From assembly GCF_902499115.1 (NCBI RefSeq), contig NZ_CABVPN010000003.1, forward strand, positions 1 through 64,000: 64,000 nt of DNA. Direction: 5' to 3'. Position numbers and translations under genes: made by a program. Positions 35,684 through 45,800 of the stretch are shown piece after piece. The notes under the pieces are model-generated. The model was not told the DNA's origin and did no database searches. It saw only the letters and a program-made list of their open reading frames with translations. Positions within the stretch are counted from its first letter, which is position 1, and the number at the start of each line of letters is the position of its first letter. The DNA comes from Burkholderia diffusa. Its GTDB lineage: Bacteria > Pseudomonadota > Gammaproteobacteria > Burkholderiales > Burkholderiaceae.

Positions 35684-37195
35684 TTACGCGGGGAAGAACC
35701 GCCCCAGTTCCCGCGCGAGCTCGTTCAGCACGCTCATCTCCTGCTGCGTGATCTTGCGCGCCGGCTGCGCACCGGCCCAGTCGCCGTACAGCAGGCCGAC
35801 GGTCTTCGTGCCGACGCGTACCGGCAGCAGCACGAACGCGCGCGTGCCGGGAAGCGCATTGAGATACCACGCGGGCAGGCGCTTCACCATCTTCGGGTCC
35901 TGCGCCTGCTCGATGAAGATGCCGACCGAGTTCGTGATCGCGAGATGGAACACGTCCGGCTCGAAGCGCTCGTCGAAGCACAGCCGGTCGAGCGCCGCGT
36001 CGACGTCCTGGCCGAAGCCGAGCCGCGCGGCGAACGCGCCGTCTTCACGGCGCACGAACATCACGGTGCGCGTGAACGCGAGGCCCGCGAGCAGGCTTTC
36101 CGACGCGAGTGCGAGCACCGGCGTCAGCACGTGTTCGGACGGCAGCGCGCGCAGGTCGGCGAGGCCGGCCTCGAGGCATGCCTCGGGATCGGGCTGCGCC
36201 CGCGCGATCGCGTCGGCGTTCGCGCGCAGCTCGACGATCTCGCGCATCACGGTGTCGCTCGCTTCCTCGCGTGCGAGCCGGTCGGCGATTTCCACCAGCG
36301 CGTCGGCGTCGATGTCCAGTTCCTGCGCGTAGTGCTGCGCGAGCGCCGCGATATGCGCATCGCGCTGCGGGCCAGCAGGCATCGCGAGCGCACCGGCGAC
36401 GTCGGTCGAGCAGCGGCTCACCGCGCGCAGCCAGCGCACGCGCTCGGGGCTGTCGTCGGCGCAGGCGTCGCGGGGCCGCTGGCGGTCTTCGTCGATGTCG
36501 TCCTCGTCGAGGCCGGCGGCGTGTGCGCTACCGCCGTCGCCGTCGGCCATGCCGGCGCGGATCACGTCGGGCAGTCGCCAGCTCGCGGCGGCCTCGAGAC
36601 CGATCTCGTCGAAGCCGACGCCCAAGACGTCGACACACGCGGCCGCTTCGTCGCCGTTCAGCTCGGCGGCGCGGCGCCGGATCCGGTCCCACTCGCTGTC
36701 GAGATAGCACACCACCAGGAGCTTGCCGACCTGACGCATCAGCGTGCAGACGACGGCTTCCTCGCCGCCGCGCAACTCGGCATGCTCGGTCAGCTTGCGG
36801 GCGACGCAACCGGACAGCAGTGCGCGGTTCAGCTCGAGCTTCGCGTCGATGCGGCGCGGCGTGCTTTGGTGGAAATGGTCGACGAGCTTGAGCCCGACGA
36901 CGAGATGGCCGACGGTGTCCATGCCGAGCACCATCAGCGCCCGCGTGACGGTCGTGATGTTGCCGCCGAACGCCATGTACATCGCGGAATTGGCGAGCCG
37001 CAGGACTTTCTGCGTGAGCGCGAAATCCGACAGCACGACGCTCACGAGCGCGGTGAAGTCGAGATCGTCGTTCTTCATCGCTGCCATCGTCGCGCGTAGC
37101 GACTCCGACAGGAGCGGGAAGTCGCCCCGTTCGTTCATCCGGGCCCACAGCTTGTCGAGCAGCGCCGTGCGGGGCAGGTGTGCGGTGATTGACAT
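35684..37195 (-). CDS. HDOD-domain signalling protein with GAF-like C terminus
   Basis: A 503-residue protein. The N-terminal third is an HDOD domain (LSDFALTQKVLRLANSAMY, ITTVTRALMVLGMDTV, TLMRQVGKLLVVCYL), a catalytically inactive HD-like fold used in signalling. The C-terminal part, about 330-500, resembles a GAF domain (HAITNSVGIFIEQ-like, FVLLPVRVGTKTVGLLYGD). It follows the EAL protein by 27 bases on the same strand, which suggests one operon acting in cyclic-di-GMP-linked control. No enzymatic role is expected. Direct partners are unknown. Confidence 0.82.
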   Translation of the reverse strand: MSITAHLPRTALLDKLWARMNERGDFPLLSESLRATMAAMKNDDLDFTALVSVVLSDFALTQKVLRLANSAMYMAFGGNITTVTRALMVLGMDTVGHLVVGLKLVDHFHQSTPRRIDAKLELNRALLSGCVARKLTEHAELRGGEEAVVCTLMRQVGKLLVVCYLDSEWDRIRRRAAELNGDEAAACVDVLGVGFDEIGLEAAASWRLPDVIRAGMADGDGGSAHAAGLDEDDIDEDRQRPRDACADDSPERVRWLRAVSRCSTDVAGALAMPAGPQRDAHIAALAQHYAQELDIDADALVEIADRLAREEASDTVMREIVELRANADAIARAQPDPEACLEAGLADLRALPSEHVLTPVLALASESLLAGLAFTRTVMFVRREDGAFAARLGFGQDVDAALDRLCFDERFEPDVFHLAITNSVGIFIEQAQDPKMVKRLPAWYLNALPGTRAFVLLPVRVGTKTVGLLYGDWAGAQPARKITQQEMSVLNELARELGRFFPA

Positions 37196-37222
37196 ACGGA
37201 TGTATCCGGTTCGCCGCGCGCG

Positions 37223-39055
37223 TCAGGCGGCGTGCAGGCGCAACTGCTGCGCCTCGAAGCGCCGCGCGAGCTCCTCGGACGGCAGCGCCTGACAGACGAG
37301 CCAGCCCTGGATGTGGTTGCAGCCCATCTCGGTCAGCAGCTCGCGCTGCGCCTCGGTCTCGACGCCTTCCGCGACGAGCTCGAGATCGAGCGTTTGCGCG
37401 AGGCCGACCACCGCCGACACGATCGCGCGGTCGTTGCGCGACGTCAGCAGGTTCTCGACGAAGCTGCGGTCGATCTTCAGCTTCGCGAGCGGGAAGCGCT
37501 GCAGGTACGCAAGGCTCGAATAGCCGGTACCGAAATCGTCGATCGCGAAGCGGATGCCCAGCGCGGTCAGCTCCTCGAGCAGCCCCTTCGCCTGGACGGG
37601 ATCGTGCATCAGCAGGCTTTCGGTGATTTCCAGCACGATGCGGCGCGGGTCGATGCCCGTCAACGCGATCGCCTCGCGCACGCTTTGCGTGAAGCGCGGG
37701 TCGCGGAACTGCTGCGGCGACACGTTGACCGCCACGTACTGCAGCGCGAGCCCCTGGCGATCCCAGGCGACGAGCTGCATGCACGCGGCCTTGAGCACCC
37801 AGTTGCCGAGATAGTTGATGAGGCCGATCGATTCGGCGAGCGGAATGAAGGTTGCCGGCGGCACGAGGCCGTGCACGGGATGACGCCAGCGGATCAGCGC
37901 CTCGACGCCGTCCACCGCACCCGACTGGCTGCGCGTGATCGGCTGGAAGTGCAGCGAGAACTCGCCGTTGCGCACGCCGTCGTACAGGTCGGCCTCGAGC
38001 TTCAGTCGTTCCGCGTCGGCCGGATCGTCGACCGGCTCATGGAACGCGAGCGCATTGCCGCCGGCCGCCTTTGCCTGCGCGAGCGCATGGTCGGCGCGGC
38101 GCAGCAGCGGGCTGTGATGCTGCGCGCGATGGTGTGCGGCGCGTTCGTCCGGGTACAGCGCGATGCCGATGCTCGCGGACAGGTGGACGGTCTGCCCCTG
38201 GTAGGCGTAAGGCTCACGCACCGCGGCCTGCAGCCGGCGCGCGAGCGCGTCGGCGGCATCGCTTGCCCGCGCGCGGTCCGGCGCGGTGAACACGATCGCG
38301 AACTTGTCGCTCGCGACGCGCGCGAGCTGCTCGCCGGGCGCGACGAGCGCCTGCAGCCGCTGCGCGGTGTCGCGCAGCAGCGTGTCGCCGGCGTCGTAGC
38401 CGAGCGCGCGGTTGATGCGCTGGTAGTCGTCGAGGTCGAGCAGCAGCAGCGCCGCGCAGGTGCCGCTTTCGTCGGCGGCCTGCTGCGCGCGCATCAGCGC
38501 GGGCACGAGCGCGGACAGATTGTCGAGCCCCGTCATCGGGTCGTGGTGCATTTCGTACGTCAGGCGCGCCTCGAGCGCACGCCAGGCCGACACGTCGAAC
38601 GCCGCGATCGCGAAGCCATCGACGCCGTGGTGGCGGCTCTTGAACGCGCGGATCTCGACGTCGAGCGGGTAGGTGAGCGACTTGACGATGCACATCGTCG
38701 CCTTTTCGACCTGGCCGGAACGCGCGGCGCGCGCAAGCAGACCTTCGAGCGCCGCGGTATCCTGTTCCGCGATCAGGTCGCGCAGCGTCAGCGTGTGCAG
38801 GTAGTCGCGGTGATAACCGATGAAGCGCAGGCTTGCGTCGGACACGTACAGAAAGCGCAGCTCGCGGTCGACATGGGCGAGGAAATCCACCGTGCCGACC
38901 GTCTGTTCCAGCCAGTTGCGCACGGTGTCGTCGCGGCGCGGCGTGCCGGCGCGTGCAGGCATCAGCGCGCCGCCCGACCAGGCGAAGCGGCGCAGCGTAT
39001 GCAAGGCGTTGCGCCAGGAGCCCTTGCGTGGCGTCTGTTTCCTGTTGGCTTCCAT
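37223..39055 (-). CDS. PAS-GGDEF(degenerate)-EAL c-di-GMP phosphodiesterase
   Basis: A 610-residue cytoplasmic protein with a PAS sensor (about residues 45-165), a GGDEF domain (175-335) and an EAL domain (345-605). The GGDEF signature reads ASDKF, so cyclase activity is probably lost, although GTP binding might remain. The EAL residues are present: VEALIRWRHP, AVNVSPQQF, LEITES, IDDFGTGYSSL, KIDRSFV, AEGVET and the late IQGWLVC, so c-di-GMP hydrolysis is likely. The degenerate domain may act as an allosteric regulator. It is the first gene of a two-gene unit with the HDOD protein. Confidence 0.88.
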   Translation of the reverse strand: MEANRKQTPRKGSWRNALHTLRRFAWSGGALMPARAGTPRRDDTVRNWLEQTVGTVDFLAHVDRELRFLYVSDASLRFIGYHRDYLHTLTLRDLIAEQDTAALEGLLARAARSGQVEKATMCIVKSLTYPLDVEIRAFKSRHHGVDGFAIAAFDVSAWRALEARLTYEMHHDPMTGLDNLSALVPALMRAQQAADESGTCAALLLLDLDDYQRINRALGYDAGDTLLRDTAQRLQALVAPGEQLARVASDKFAIVFTAPDRARASDAADALARRLQAAVREPYAYQGQTVHLSASIGIALYPDERAAHHRAQHHSPLLRRADHALAQAKAAGGNALAFHEPVDDPADAERLKLEADLYDGVRNGEFSLHFQPITRSQSGAVDGVEALIRWRHPVHGLVPPATFIPLAESIGLINYLGNWVLKAACMQLVAWDRQGLALQYVAVNVSPQQFRDPRFTQSVREAIALTGIDPRRIVLEITESLLMHDPVQAKGLLEELTALGIRFAIDDFGTGYSSLAYLQRFPLAKLKIDRSFVENLLTSRNDRAIVSAVVGLAQTLDLELVAEGVETEAQRELLTEMGCNHIQGWLVCQALPSEELARRFEAQQLRLHAA

Positions 39056-39241
39056 GTATCTCGCTGACGTGAAGGGCTGGAACCGGCTGTCCGGAAGGAA
39101 TAACGGCAGACCAGGCGGAATCTTTAACCGGTCGGCCGCGGCTGGCGTTGCCGCCGGACCGGGTCATGCATACTGGCGTTCGACAGGCGAACGCCAGTAT
39201 GGCCTACATCGAGGCTGACTTTATAAGAAATGAGGACGCAG

Positions 39242-39793
39242 ATGAAGCGAAAACTGTTGGTGGGCGCCGCGGCGGCGCTGATGGTGGCCGGCCATGCGCT
39301 GGTTGCACAGGCGCAACTGAAGCCGGGCGACACGGCGCCCGACTTCACGACGCAGGCGTCGCTGGGCGGCAAGACCTACGCGTACTCGCTGGCCGATGCG
39401 CTGAAGCACGGGCCGGTCGTGCTGTACTTCTACCCGGCGGCGTTCACGAAGGGTTGCACCATCGAGGCACATGCGTTCGCGGACGCGGTCGATCGTTACA
39501 AGGCTTACGGCGCGACGGTAATCGGCGTATCCGCGGACAACATCGACACGCTGACGAAGTTTTCGGTGAGCGAGTGCCGCAGCAAGTTCCCGGTCGCGGC
39601 CGATCCGGACGCGAAGATCATCCGCGAATACGACGCGAAGCTGCCCGCGCTCGATCGTGCGAACCGCGTGTCCTACGTGATTTCACCGGAGCGGAAGGTG
39701 CTGTACGAATACACGAGCCTGTCGCCCGACAAGCACGTCGAGAACACGCTCGGCGCGGTGAAGGCGTGGGCCGACGCGCATCCGAAGCAGTAA
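39242..39793 (+). CDS. Exported thiol peroxidase (peroxiredoxin, BCP-like)
   Basis: A 183-residue AhpC/TSA-family peroxiredoxin with a signal peptide (KLLVGAAAALMVAGHALV, cleavage near AQA|Q at residue 25), so it acts outside the cytoplasm. The peroxidatic site is PAAFTKGCTIEAHAF (Cys in PxxxTxxC). A second Cys in VSECRSKFP could be the resolving residue. GAGGA lies before the ATG at 39242, and the frame starts four codons upstream. It reduces peroxides using an unknown thiol donor. Confidence 0.87.
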   Translation: MKRKLLVGAAAALMVAGHALVAQAQLKPGDTAPDFTTQASLGGKTYAYSLADALKHGPVVLYFYPAAFTKGCTIEAHAFADAVDRYKAYGATVIGVSADNIDTLTKFSVSECRSKFPVAADPDAKIIREYDAKLPALDRANRVSYVISPERKVLYEYTSLSPDKHVENTLGAVKAWADAHPKQ

Positions 39794-39829
39794 GCCGGAG
39801 GCAGCAGGCGCGCAGTCGAGCGGCCCGCA

Positions 39830-39850
39830 TCGCGGGCCGCCGGCACGACG
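39830..39850. terminator. GC-rich hairpin between convergent genes
   Basis: A 9-bp perfect stem GCGGCCCGC / GCGGGCCGC with loop ATC lies between the convergent peroxiredoxin and SDR genes. No T tract follows on either strand. Confidence 0.45.
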
Positions 39851-39883
39851 AAATGCGCCGCCCCGTGGCGGCCCGGGCGTGTG

Positions 39884-40513
39884 TTACGCGCGCAACGCCT
39901 GTTCGATCGGCACGCTGCCGCCGACGAAACCGACGACCTTGCGTGAAATGCCGAGCTTGATCGCCTCGATCGCGGCCCATGCGACATCCTGGCGCGACAC
40001 CGGCGGCGCCGAGTCGAGCGGTTCCTCGGTCAGCGCGATCTTGCCGACGCCTGGCCCGTCCGCGAGCGGGCCGGGGCGCAGGATCACGTAATCGATGCCC
40101 GACGCGATCACGCGCTCGTCGCCTTCGCGCTTCATCTGCGAGTAGTGGCGCAGCGCGTCGCCGCTGCGCTCCGGCCAGTAGGCGCTCAGCGAACTGATCA
40201 CGACCAGCTTCTGCACGTTGTAGGCGAGCGCATGCTCGGCCGTGCGGGCGACCGCGTCGCGGTCGATCTGCTCCTCTTCGGCGGCGCCTTCCGATTCCGC
40301 CGAGCCGGCCGCGTAGATCACGTGCGAGATGCCCTGGAACGCGTGCGAGAAATCGCCCGTCAGATCGGCCTCGACGACCTTCGCGCCCGGCAGCGCATAG
40401 CCATGCCGGCGCACCAGCGCAGTCACCTCGAATTCCGGCTGCTCGAGCAGCAGATCCGCGCAGGCCCGACCCGTGCGGCCGGTCGCGCCAATCAGCAATA
40501 CCTTCGTCGTCAT
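39884..40513 (-). CDS. NAD(P)-binding atypical SDR-family protein
   Basis: A 209-residue Rossmann-fold protein starting MTTKVLLIGATGRTGRACADL, with the GxxGxxG nucleotide site. It resembles the NAD(P)H-binding/NmrA-like group (SDR_a5), with VVISSLSAYWPE and VILRPGPLADGPG. The start at 40513 is set by the conserved N terminus; the frame is open far upstream without similarity. Substrate and role are unknown. It may be a redox-sensing or flavin-reductase-like protein. Confidence 0.8.
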   Translation of the reverse strand: MTTKVLLIGATGRTGRACADLLLEQPEFEVTALVRRHGYALPGAKVVEADLTGDFSHAFQGISHVIYAAGSAESEGAAEEEQIDRDAVARTAEHALAYNVQKLVVISSLSAYWPERSGDALRHYSQMKREGDERVIASGIDYVILRPGPLADGPGVGKIALTEEPLDSAPPVSRQDVAWAAIEAIKLGISRKVVGFVGGSVPIEQALRA

Positions 40514-40767
40514 GAAACCGCTCCTTGCGCGATGCGTCATCCTCCCAGATAGGGACGGACGACCGATACTCAAGTGTATGTCGATTTGGGGCGGCGGCGC
40601 GCGGGTAATTGGGGCTGCACCACTCCGTAACGGCCGGCGCTGCAACCCGTTATCCGCGCGGTCGCGCGCATGGATGGCGGAATCGACCCGCCGACCGGCT
40701 ATCATGTGCGCGATGCATTCTTCGCCGCTACGCAATACAACGCGGCGACCAACCGGTTGGAGTACAC

Positions 40768-42216
40768 ATGGCATTACCCCTGGACAACGTCAGCATGGCC
40801 GTGTTCTGCGACTTCGAGAACGTCGCGCTCGGCGTGCGCGACGCGAAGTACGAGAAATTCGACATCAAGCCCGTGCTGGAGCGGCTGCTGCTGAAAGGCA
40901 GCATCGTCGTGAAGAAGGCGTATTGCGACTGGGAGCGCTACAAGGGCTTCAAGGCGTCGATGCACGAGGCGAGCTTCGAACTGATCGAGATTCCGCACGT
41001 GCGCCAGTCGGGCAAGAATTCGGCCGACATCCGGCTCGTCGTGGACGCGCTCGACCTCTGCTACACGAAGTCGCATGTCGACACGTTCGTGATCATCAGC
41101 GGCGACTCGGATTTCTCGCCGCTCGTGTCGAAGCTGCGCGAGAACGCGAAGAAGGTGATCGGGGTCGGCGTGAAGAAGTCGACGTCGGACCTGCTGGTCG
41201 CGAACTGCGACGAATTCATTTTCTACGACGACCTGGTGCGCGAGCAGCAGCGCGCGCTGGCGAAGCGCGAACAGCAGCGCACGGGCAACGGCGGCGCGAA
41301 GCGGCCCGACGAGCCGTCGCGCAAGCCGGAGCTGGAAGCGCGCCGCAGCGAGGCGATCGCGCTCGCGGTCGAGACCTTCGATGCGCTGGCATCGGAGCGC
41401 GACGACGTCGGCAAGATCTGGGCGTCGGTGCTCAAGAGCGCGATCAAGCGCCGCAAGCCGGACTTCAACGAGTCGTATTACGGCTTCCGCGCGTTTGGCA
41501 ACCTGCTCGACGAAGCGCAGGCGCGCGGCCTGCTCGAAGTGGGCCGCGACGACAAGTCGGGCGCGTTCGTGTCGCGGCCGCGTCAGCCGGCCGTGGCCGA
41601 ACCGGTGATGGCGCACCGCGATACGGGCGGCGCGCACCACGGTCACGGCGGACGCCACGCGGCGCCGGCACCGGCCGAGCGCGGGTCGCGACGTCGCGGG
41701 CAGCGCGCGGAAGCGGCCTCGCCTGAACGCGAGCATGTCGACGTCGACGAAGCGATCGTCGACATGACGAGCGAGGCGGCGAGCGTGCCGGCCGAAGCAG
41801 CCGAAGTGACCGAAGCGGTCGAGACGCACGGCGACGCGAAGGACAGCCGCAAGCGCGCGCGCAAGAGCCCGGCGAAGAAGGCCGGTGCGAAGAAGGGCGC
41901 CGGCGCGAAGCACGGCGGCGACGCGCGCGCGGACGGCAAGCACGCCGAAGCGGCACATCGCGACGCGGAGCATGGCGACGACCGCCACGTTGCGGCGCAG
42001 CATGCGGCGCCGACGGCCGACGAGTACGTCGCGGGGGCACCCGCCGCGCAGCCGTCGCACGACGCAGCACCGGCCGTACCGGCGGCCGAGCCGGCCGGGG
42101 AAGCGGTTGGTGAAGGGGCTGGTGAAGCAGCCACCGGCACCAAGCCGAAGAAGCCGGCTCGCAAGACGGCGACCCGCGCACGTCGTCCGCGCAAGACGGC
42201 GGCTGCCGCCGAGTAA
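40768..42216 (+). CDS. NYN-domain (LabA/DUF88-like) protein with OST-HTH and basic tail
   Basis: A 482-residue protein. Residues about 8-160 form a NYN (PIN-like) nuclease domain with the acidic residues MAVFCDFENVALG, SADIRLVVDALDL and ISGDSDFSPLV. Residues about 195-275 resemble an OST-HTH/LOTUS RNA-binding domain (IWASVLKSAIKRRKPDFNESYYGF). The last 190 residues are low-complexity Ala/Lys/Glu/His-rich with histone-H1-like KKAGAKKGAGAKH and a KPARKTATRARRPRKT end. It probably cuts or binds RNA. The target is unknown. GGAG precedes the ATG at 40768. Confidence 0.82.
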   Translation: MALPLDNVSMAVFCDFENVALGVRDAKYEKFDIKPVLERLLLKGSIVVKKAYCDWERYKGFKASMHEASFELIEIPHVRQSGKNSADIRLVVDALDLCYTKSHVDTFVIISGDSDFSPLVSKLRENAKKVIGVGVKKSTSDLLVANCDEFIFYDDLVREQQRALAKREQQRTGNGGAKRPDEPSRKPELEARRSEAIALAVETFDALASERDDVGKIWASVLKSAIKRRKPDFNESYYGFRAFGNLLDEAQARGLLEVGRDDKSGAFVSRPRQPAVAEPVMAHRDTGGAHHGHGGRHAAPAPAERGSRRRGQRAEAASPEREHVDVDEAIVDMTSEAASVPAEAAEVTEAVETHGDAKDSRKRARKSPAKKAGAKKGAGAKHGGDARADGKHAEAAHRDAEHGDDRHVAAQHAAPTADEYVAGAPAAQPSHDAAPAVPAAEPAGEAVGEGAGEAATGTKPKKPARKTATRARRPRKTAAAAE

Positions 42217-42337
42217 CGGTGGCAGGGCGGGGGCCGCTGTCCGACGCGATGGCGCTACCCCCACCCTCGGTCGGGCGCCGGGTGCCCGTCGCTCGTGCCG
42301 TCACGTCGGCCGGCGCAACGCCGGCCGATGCGTTCCG

Positions 42338-42721
42338 TTATCCGTTCAGCACATACGGCTGGGTCATCACTTCGAGGAAGTGACCGTCAGGATCGTCGAA
42401 ATACACGCCGCGGCCGCCGTTATGGCGGTAGATGTCATCGGGCTGCCGCTTGGCCGGATCGGCCCAGTGCGGCAGCCCTCGCTCGCGAATGCGCGCATAC
42501 ACGCGATCGAAGCCGGCCTCGTCGGTCAGAAATGCATAGTGCTGCGCCGTGATGTCTCCCGCCTTCTCGTAGAAATCGAGCGACACGCCGTTGTCGAGCT
42601 GGACGACCAGCATCGCGCCGAATGGCGTCGGCGCCGGCAGTTCGAGAAGCTCGGCGAGAAAGCGGCTCGACGCATGCTTGTCGCGGCACCAGACGATCGT
42701 ATGGTTCAGTTGGACGTTCAT
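42338..42721 (-). CDS. VOC-family (glyoxalase-like) protein
   Basis: A 127-residue vicinal oxygen chelate protein: MNVQLNHTIVWCRDKHASSR with the first metal His, VVQLDNGVSLDFYE with a central acidic residue, and YFDDPDGHFLEVMTQPY with a late His and Glu. It could be a glyoxalase, dioxygenase or antibiotic-resistance type protein, and the sequence does not decide. The ATG at 42721 marks the conserved start. It is a single gene 95 bases beyond the RND operon end, on the same strand. Confidence 0.82.
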   Translation of the reverse strand: MNVQLNHTIVWCRDKHASSRFLAELLELPAPTPFGAMLVVQLDNGVSLDFYEKAGDITAQHYAFLTDEAGFDRVYARIRERGLPHWADPAKRQPDDIYRHNGGRGVYFDDPDGHFLEVMTQPYVLNG

Positions 42722-42815
42722 GACGGGTCCCCGGAACGGGGCGCGAGGATGGGCATGGACACACGATAGCCGATTGCGGCCGGTGTGCAAGCCCGTCGCT
42801 CGTGCCGTTACCCGC

Positions 42816-45800
42816 TTACTCGCCCGCCACCGCCGGTCCGCCCGAATTGCCGCGGCGGTTGCGGCGCTTCTCGCCCCACACGCGGAACCGGTCCATGTAC
42901 AGGTAGACCACCGGCGTCGTATAGAGCGTCAGCACCTGCGACATGATCAGGCCGCCGGCGATCGCGATCCCGAGCGGCGCGCGCAGCTCCGCGCCGTCGC
43001 CGTGGCCGAACGCGAGCGGCAGCGCGCCGAGGAGCGCCGCCATCGTCGTCATCATGATCGGCCGGAAGCGCAGCAGGCACGCCTCGTGGATCGCATCGAA
43101 CGACGACTTGTTGCCGTTGCGCGTCTGGTCGATCGCGAAGTCGACCATCATGATCGCGTTCTTCTTCACGATACCGATCAGCAGGATCACGCCGATCAGC
43201 GCGATGATGCTGAACTCGGTCTTGAACAGCAGCAGCGCGAGCAGGGCGCCCACGCCGGCCGACGGCAGTGTCGACAGGATCGTGATCGGGTGGATGTAGC
43301 TCTCGTACAGGATCCCGAGCACGATGTAGACGGCCAGGAGTGCCGCGAGAATCAGGATCGGCTGGTTGTTCAGCGACTGCTGGAACGCCTGTGCGGTGCC
43401 CTGGAAGCTGCCGACGATCGTCGGCGGCACGCCGATCTGCGCCATCGTCTGGTAGATCACCTGGGTCGCCTGAGACAGCGACACGCCCGGCGGCAGGTTG
43501 AACGAGATCGTCGTCGCGACGAACAGCCCCTGGTGGTTGACCGACAGCGGCGTCGTGCTAGGGCCGAAGGTCGCGATCGCGGACAGCGGAATCATCGTCG
43601 ACTTCGACGTCGACACCGCCGCGCCCGACGATGCGCTCGACTTGCCGCTCGACGCGATCGAGTTCAGCGCCTGGTTGCGCGCCGAATCGGACGCGATCGC
43701 CGCGGCGCTGGTGGCGGCCGTCCCGGCGCTCGACGTGCCGGCCGAGGTCGCGACGAAGGTACCGGCCGCGGCGTTGGTCGTCTGCGAGCCGTTCGCGCTG
43801 CCTCCCGACGTGCTGATCCACACCTGGTTCAGCATCTCCGGGCTCTGCCAGTATTTCGGCGCGACTTCCATCACGACGTGGTACTGGTTCAGCGGGTTGT
43901 AGATCGTCGAGACCTGGCGTTGGCCGAACGCGTCGTACAGCGTGTTGTCGATCTGTGCGGGCTTGATGCCGAGCCGCGCGGCAGTTGCGCGGTCGATCGT
44001 CACCATCGCTTCGAGGCCGCCTTGCTGCTGGTCGGAGTTCACGTCGGTCAGCTCGGCGCGCTTCTGCAGCGCCTCGGTCAGCAGCGGCCCCCACTTGTAC
44101 AGCTCGGCGCTCGAATCGCCGAGCAGCGTGAACTGGTACTGCGCATTGCTCTGCCGGCCGCCGACGCGGATGTCCTGCGCGGCCTGCAGGAACGTGCGCG
44201 CACCCGCGACGTCCGCGAGCGGCTTGCGCAGCTGCTGGATCACCTGGTCGGCCGACAGCTTGCGCTCGGTGCGGTCCTTCAGCGTGACGAACATGAAGCC
44301 CGAGTTGGTCTGCGTGCCGCCGGTGAAGCCCGCGACGCTCTTCACGTTCGGGTTCGCCTGCACGATCCGCATCATCTCGGAGAATTTCAGCTTCATCGCC
44401 TGGAACGACGTCGACTGGTCGGCCTGGATGCCGCCGATCATCAGCCCGGTGTCCTGCTGCGGAAAGAAGCCCTTCGGCACGACGATGTACAGGTAGACGT
44501 TCAGGCCGATCGTCGCGAAGAGGATCAGCAGGACCAGCAGCGGACGGCGCAGCGCCCACGACAGCGTGCGCTCGTAGCCGCGCTGCATCCGCGTGAAGAA
44601 GCGCTCGAGGAACCGGCCGAGGCGGCCTTCCTCCTGCACCTCGTGCGACTCGCGCAGCAGCCGCGCGCACATCATCGGCGTGACGGTCAGCGAAACGGCG
44701 AGCGACACGCCGATCGCGAGCGACAGCGTCAACGCGAATTCGCGGAACAGGCGCCCGACGATGCCACCCATCAGCAGGATCGGCAGGAACACCGCGACGA
44801 GCGAAATGCTCATCGACAGCACGGTGAAGCCGACCTCGCGCGCGCCGTCGAACGCAGCCTGCAGCCGCGGCTTGCCGTTCTCGATGTGACGCGTGATGTT
44901 CTCGAGCACGACGATCGCATCGTCGACGACGAAGCCGGTCGCGACGATCAGCGCCATCAGCGACAGGTTGTCGATCGAGAAGCCGAGCAGGTACATCGCG
45001 CCGAACGTGCCGATGATCGAGATCGGCACCGCGACGCTCGGAATCAGCGTCGCGCGCCAGTTGCGCAGGAACAGGAACACGACCATCACGACGAGGCTCA
45101 CCGCGATCAGCAGCGTGTGTTCGGTGTCCTTCAGCGACGCGCGGATCGTCGTCGAACGGTCGAGCACCGGCGTCACCGTGATATCGGCCGGCAGCGACGC
45201 GGTGAGCTGCGGCAGCGCCGCGCGCACGCGGTCGATCGTCTCGATGATATTCGCGCCGGGCGAGCGGTAGAGGATCACGAGCACCGCGCGCTTGCCGTTC
45301 GACAGGCCCAGGTTGCGGAGGTCCTCGACGCCGTCGACGACCTCGGACAGGTCGGACAGCCGCACGGCCGCGCCGTTGCGGTAGGCGACGACCAGGTCGC
45401 TGTACTGCGACGCCTGCGAGGCCTGGTCGTTCGTATAGAGCTGGTAGTGCTTCGGGCCGAATTCGATCGCACCCTTCGGGCTGTTCGCGTTCGCGGATGC
45501 GAGCGCGGCCCGCACGTCCTCGAGGCCGATTCCGTAGTGGAACAGCGCGTGAGGCTCGAGCTCGACACGCACGGCCGGGTTCGCGGAGCCGCTCACCGAC
45601 ACCTGGCCGACCCCGTCGATCTGCGACAGCGACTGTTGCAGCACCGTCGACGCGGCGTCGTACAGCTTCGCGGGCGACGACGTTTCCGATGTCAGCGACA
45701 CGACCATGATCGGCGAATCGGCCGGGTTGACCTTGCGGTACGTCGGGTTGCTCTTCAGTGATGCGGGCAGGTCGGCGCGCGCCGCGTTGATTGCGGCCTG

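Noticed and set aside
42591..45761. 1,056-codon plus-strand frame over the mdtC gene
   Set aside because: Antisense shadow of a clear RND pump gene; composition is Arg/Asp/His-rich with no known domain.
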